Source of the DNA: CBDHDN01 sp965261585
GTDB lineage: Bacteria > Pseudomonadota > Alphaproteobacteria > UBA6615
Length of the DNA: 64,000 nucleotides
Assembly (NCBI GenBank): GCA_965261585.1
Contig: CBDHDN010000064.1
Coordinates: 124,001 to 188,000, forward strand
Direction: 5' to 3'
Shown here: one piece after another, positions 63,417 through 64,000 of the stretch
How positions within the stretch are numbered: the stretch's first letter is position 1
How the letters are laid out: every line of letters begins with the position of its first letter
Notes under the pieces: model-generated
What the model saw: only the letters and a program-made list of their open reading frames with translations
What the model was told of the DNA's origin: nothing
The model's database searches: none
Translations under genes and position numbers: made by a program

Positions 63417-64000
63417 GTAACAGGGGCAAAAGTCCGGGCGACTTTTTATTTTAGGGATTCACAAGGCTTCCGAATTCTGATTCGATCCGGGCATGGCCGG
63501 ATGTTTACCAGATATTGAGGCTCTGGCGCCTGATGACCTCAAGGGGCTGGTGTTACAGCTGCTTGAGGATGTTGTCGCGCTGAAGGCCGAGAACGCTGCG
63601 TTACGCGAAGAGATTGCGCGGCTGAAAGGGCTCAAGGGGCCGCCGAAGCTCAAACCGAGCGGCATGGAGAAGGCCACCGAGCCGGCGCGCGCGGAACGCA
63701 AGGCGGGCCGCCGGGGTGGCAAGATCGACCGGCTTGTGATCGACGAGGAGCGGGTGCTCAAGGCGGCCGTTCCCCCCGGCTCGCGGTTCAAGGGATACGA
63801 GACCTACGTGGTCCAGGAGCTGATCCTGCGTCCTCACGTGATCCGCTACCGCCGTGAACGCTGGATCACCCCTGATGGTCGGACGGTGGTGGCGGCTCTG
63901 CCCGCGGGGACGGTCGGCCACTTCGGCCCCGAGCTCAGGCGCTTCGTGCTCGCTCAGTATCACCCGGGCCAAGTGACGGTACCGCGGATCGTCGCGCAAT
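63417..64000 (+). mobile_element. IS66-type element, second copy, cut by window edge
   Basis: Begins GTAACAGGGGCAAAAGTCCGGGCG, the right-end terminal repeat of the copy at 26316-27994, and is the same sequence in opposite orientation. Inserted in a MITE. Confidence 0.93.
63493..64000 (+). CDS. IS66-family transposase, N-terminal part
   Basis: First 169 residues (MAGCLPDIEALAPDDL onwards), identical to the transposase at 26341-27918: coiled coil, basic linker and the start of the central region. Open at the window end. Confidence 0.93.
   Translation, partial: MAGCLPDIEALAPDDLKGLVLQLLEDVVALKAENAALREEIARLKGLKGPPKLKPSGMEKATEPARAERKAGRRGGKIDRLVIDEERVLKAAVPPGSRFKGYETYVVQELILRPHVIRYRRERWITPDGRTVVAALPAGTVGHFGPELRRFVLAQYHPGQVTVPRIVAQ

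Overview
This is GC-rich DNA from an alphaproteobacterium, most likely of the Rhodospirillales type. That reading rests on argD-argF-hslO order, PhaR-type PHA regulation, a PEP-CTERM protein behind a sigma-54 promoter, a cobalamin riboswitch and two peptide/nickel-type ABC permease operons. The most obvious property of the window is how heavily mobile DNA has worked on it. It contains four near-identical 1414-bp IS3-like copies, two ISNCY-type elements (one carrying a group II intron), two different IS1380-type elements, two IS66-type elements, an IS630-type transposase at the left edge, an IS1595 remnant, and 109-bp MITE-like repeats.

Layout. 1-7.2 kb: IS630 transposase, a frameshifted DMT permease, a histidine phosphatase, an SGNH hydrolase, a PEP-CTERM gene split by an IS3-like copy, tRNA-Arg(ACG), and a lipoprotein gene whose N-terminal part lies inverted. 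7.3-15.5 kb: gpt, a PepT-type ABC operon without ATPases, a DmpA-type peptidase, and argD-argF-hslO. 15.6-19.3 kb: palindromic repeats, then an ISNCY element with a group II intron inside its transposase gene. 19.3-25 kb: an XRE regulator, two ABC-2 permeases, and frameshifted MscS-type channel and MFS transporter genes. 25-30 kb: IS1380 remnant, IS66-type element, an EF-hand protein, a second ISNCY element. 30-37 kb: lipoprotein, CDF metal exporter, a sulfatase lacking its catalytic segment, part of a sugar-type ABC transporter cut by an IS3-like copy, and a GFA-like protein. 37-41 kb: a second PepT-type ABC operon under a cobalamin riboswitch that is itself split by a MITE, then rpmF. 41-48.5 kb: MBL hydrolase, secreted proteins, gene remnants, mreB, IS1380, IS1595 and HNH remnants. 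48.6-53.3 kb: IS3-like copy truncating a CHASE2 sensor kinase, and a divergent FecR-domain protein. 53.5-57 kb: PHA genes (phaA, PhaC-like, PhaE-like, phaR). 57-61.3 kb: a vWA / PP2C / protein kinase triad, the kinase interrupted by an IS3-like copy. 61.4-64 kb: PAS-GGDEF-EAL gene, tandem MITEs and the start of an IS66-type element.

The observations most worth following are the MITE-split cobalamin riboswitch; the triad resembling the TerY-P vWA/phosphatase/kinase association; the group II intron whose removal restores an exactly 391-residue transposase; the IS3-like element that makes 14-bp target duplications and couples its two ORFs by an ATGA overlap; a canonical sigma-54 promoter with paired upstream sites in front of the PEP-CTERM gene; and the sulfatase without its CxPxR segment. 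At least eleven genes carry apparent one- or two-base indels, mostly in short homopolymers, so either consensus errors or active gene decay must be kept in mind.
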